From Pseudomonadota bacterium (GTDB lineage: Bacteria > Pseudomonadota > Gammaproteobacteria > Xanthomonadales > Xanthomonadaceae): 5,990 nt of DNA. The notes beneath the pieces are model-generated. The model ran no database searches. It had not been told where the DNA came from and saw only the letters and a list, made by a program, of their open reading frames with translations. Made by a program: the position numbers and the translations under genes. This document shows, piece after piece, positions 5,303 to 5,990 of this stretch; the stretch's first letter is position 1, and each line of letters starts with the position of its first letter. The stretch is from positions 1-5,990 of the forward strand of contig JAHWKC010000150.1 of assembly GCA_019348095.1 (NCBI GenBank), read 5' to 3'.

Positions 5303-5990
5303 GGCGCGGCAAGCGTGCCGGCGCTCGAGCAGGCGCTTGCGCGCGGCAGTGCGCGGCAGCGTGTCGCGGCGGCCTTCACGCTTTTCAGCATCGACGCGTC
5401 GCGCCTGGATCGGCTGGCGCCGGTTGCGATCGATGCGCTCGGCGGCGACGACGACCAGGCCGCCGGCGATGCGATCCGCTTGCTCGGCGAAGCCGGCCCA
5501 TCCGCCGCGGCGGCGGCGGCGCGGCTCGTCGAGCTGCTCCACGCGCGGGATGCGCCGGATGACCCGCAGGCCTGGGGCGTCGAGCCGCGCGTGCCGTTCC
5601 TCGACCACCGCGTCGTCGAATTCGCCTGGTCGATGCCGATGGACCTCAAGCTGCGCGAGGGCCAAAGCAAATGGGCGCTCCGCCAGCTTCTCTACCGATA
5701 CGTCCCCAAGGAGCTGATCGAGCGGCCGAAAATGGGCTTCGGCGTGCCGATCGACAGTTGGCTGCGCGGGCCGCTGAAAGGCTGGGCCGAGGACTTGCTC
5801 GACGAAGGCCGGCTGAGGCGGGAGGGCTATTTCAGGCCCGAGCCGATCCGGCGCAGCTGGGCCGCGCACCAGTCCGGCCGCGCCAATTTCCAGCATCAGC
5901 TTTGGGCGGTGCTCATGTTTCAGTCCTGGCTGGAGGACGCCCCGCATCAGGCCTCGACCGGCACCTCCTCCCGTCCCTCCTATCGTTCAG
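4214..5990 (+). CDS. Hybrid ORF: SGLT-like Na+/solute symporter, HEAT repeats and asparagine synthetase C-terminus, open at window end
   Basis: From the GTG at 4214 one frame stays open for 592 codons to the window edge without a stop. It contains three unrelated pieces: residues 1 to about 363 are the membrane part of a sodium:solute symporter, about 364-452 are HEAT-like repeats, and about 455-575 are the C-terminal end of an AsnB-type asparagine synthetase. The last residues (from about 576, APHQASTGTSS...) are low-complexity and match no family I recognise. The symporter lacks its last membrane segments, and the synthetase part lacks the glutaminase domain and the ATP pyrophosphatase SGGxDS loop, so neither could be active as encoded. 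I know of no natural protein with this order. A chimeric join at about 5300 and another at about 5550-5580 is the likeliest cause. The start is well supported by the preceding GGAGG. The three parts are described separately. Confidence 0.75.
   Translation, partial: MLHTLDYAVLGLYLLIVTVICVRVTRRSPESDELFLAGRTLGAGVVGLSLFASNISSTTLIGLPGAAWSSGIAVANYEWMAALVLLFSALYVVPVLLGNRLTTVPELLERRFDARLRKYLSGVSVFLSIVLDTAGSLFAGALVLQVFFPQLPLVGTIVAIALFTGIYTAAGGLRAVAYTDALQSVVLLVGAAMLAWLVFAEFDHSWANVVAAMPAGHLSLVRPLDDPHLPWLGTLIGLPLLGFYYWTMNQYVSQRLLGARSVEAAGRGAMLAAGLKLLPLFLMVLPGAMAIALLPDLQRADEVFPRLLMEYAPVGLTGLILAGLLAAIMSSIDSALNSASTLITHDFIQPRRPHLDARALAKLGAASVPALEQALARGSARQRVAAAFTLFSIDASRLDRLAPVAIDALGGDDDQAAGDAIRLLGEAGPSAAAAAARLVELLHARDAPDDPQAWGVEPRVPFLDHRVVEFAWSMPMDLKLREGQSKWALRQLLYRYVPKELIERPKMGFGVPIDSWLRGPLKGWAEDLLDEGRLRREGYFRPEPIRRSWAAHQSGRANFQHQLWAVLMFQSWLEDAPHQASTGTSSRPSYRS
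5303..5569 (+). pseudogene. HEAT-repeat protein fragment
   Basis: Residues 364-452 are soluble, Ala/Leu-rich and periodic, with GAASVPALEQALARG then RVAAAFTLFSIDA, then APVAIDALG and DAIRLLGEAG, then AAAAAARLVELL. The pattern of about 32-35 residues, with A-x-x-A-L-x-x-L helices and a GxAGPSAA turn, is that of bacterial HEAT or HEAT-like scaffolds, with two full repeats and part of a third. Such repeats bind proteins or act as lids in larger enzymes; no function can be assigned from this piece. Neither end has its own start or stop, so it is an internal slice of some gene. Confidence 0.6.
5573..5990 (+). pseudogene. Asparagine synthetase (glutamine-hydrolysing), C-terminal fragment
   Basis: Residues about 455-575 match the end of the AsnB synthetase domain, which converts aspartate to asparagine using ATP and ammonia from glutamine. 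Marks are GVEPRVPFLDHRVVEFAWSM (455-474; the V-R-V-P-F-L-D-H core is highly conserved), KLREGQSKWALRQLLYRYVP (479-498), ELIERPKMGFGVPIDSWLRG (500-519) and the final LWAVLMFQSWLE (563-574). The N-terminal glutaminase domain with catalytic Cys1 and the SGGxDS pyrophosphate loop are absent; full-length members exceed 600 residues. Genes of this type often sit in exopolysaccharide or exosortase-linked clusters, but nothing here shows that context. The family end should lie near residue 575, yet the frame continues without a stop to the window edge. The family is near certain; the taxon is unknown. Confidence 0.85.

Noticed and set aside
4111..5562. A 483-codon plus-strand frame overlapping the symporter
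   Set aside because: It is an out-of-frame reading of the symporter, rich in R, A and G, beginning inside a REP element and without hydrophobic segments.
4868..5947. A 359-codon minus-strand frame opposite the symporter/HEAT/AsnB region
   Set aside because: It is an antisense shadow with R/Q/H-rich composition and no recognisable motif.

Overview
The window is GC-rich and reads as a mosaic. Its core, about 700-5300, looks like a gammaproteobacterium of the Xanthomonadaceae/Lysobacteraceae type (Lysobacter, Luteimonas, Stenotrophomonas). The grounds are a YbaL-type antiporter and a YheS-type ABC-F protein, both very close to the E. coli proteins, and GTAG-headed REP palindromes of the kind known from Stenotrophomonas and Xanthomonas. 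Both ends carry sequence that does not belong with that core. The left end (1 to about 700) looks actinobacterial: the C-terminus of an acetyl/propionyl-CoA carboxylase alpha subunit with its biotin domain, then the N-terminus of a DtxR-type repressor. The right end (about 5303-5990) holds a short HEAT-repeat stretch and then the C-terminus of an asparagine synthetase. Taxon and family calls come from memory of these families, without a database search.

Layout, left to right. (1) 1-100, minus: start of a DtxR/MntR-like metal-dependent repressor, cut by the window edge. (2) 152-1942, minus: one open frame of 596 codons whose first ~414 residues are YbaL (CPA2 cation:proton antiporter) and whose last ~180 residues are an acyl-CoA carboxylase C-terminus with a biotin-attachment lysine; the join is near 700. 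(3) 1943-2038: short divergent intergenic region; the ybaL side has a Shine-Dalgarno, while the yheS side has none but has a -10-like box placed for leaderless transcription. (4) 2039-3892, plus: complete yheS, 617 aa. (5) 3893-4213: no gene; two copies of an inverted REP pair. (6) 4214-5990, plus: one open frame of at least 592 codons made of a truncated SGLT-like sodium/solute symporter, HEAT repeats and an asparagine synthetase C-terminus, running off the window.

The only gene I judge complete and normal is yheS. ybaL and the symporter each lose their C-terminal part at a join. The simplest reading is a chimeric assembly or a concatenated sequence, not three natural gene fusions. It is notable that all three joins keep strand and frame, so gene callers would report two seamless hybrid proteins. 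The genes do not form an evident pathway together; ybaL and yheS are divergent neighbours, and the symporter is a separate unit behind the REP block.
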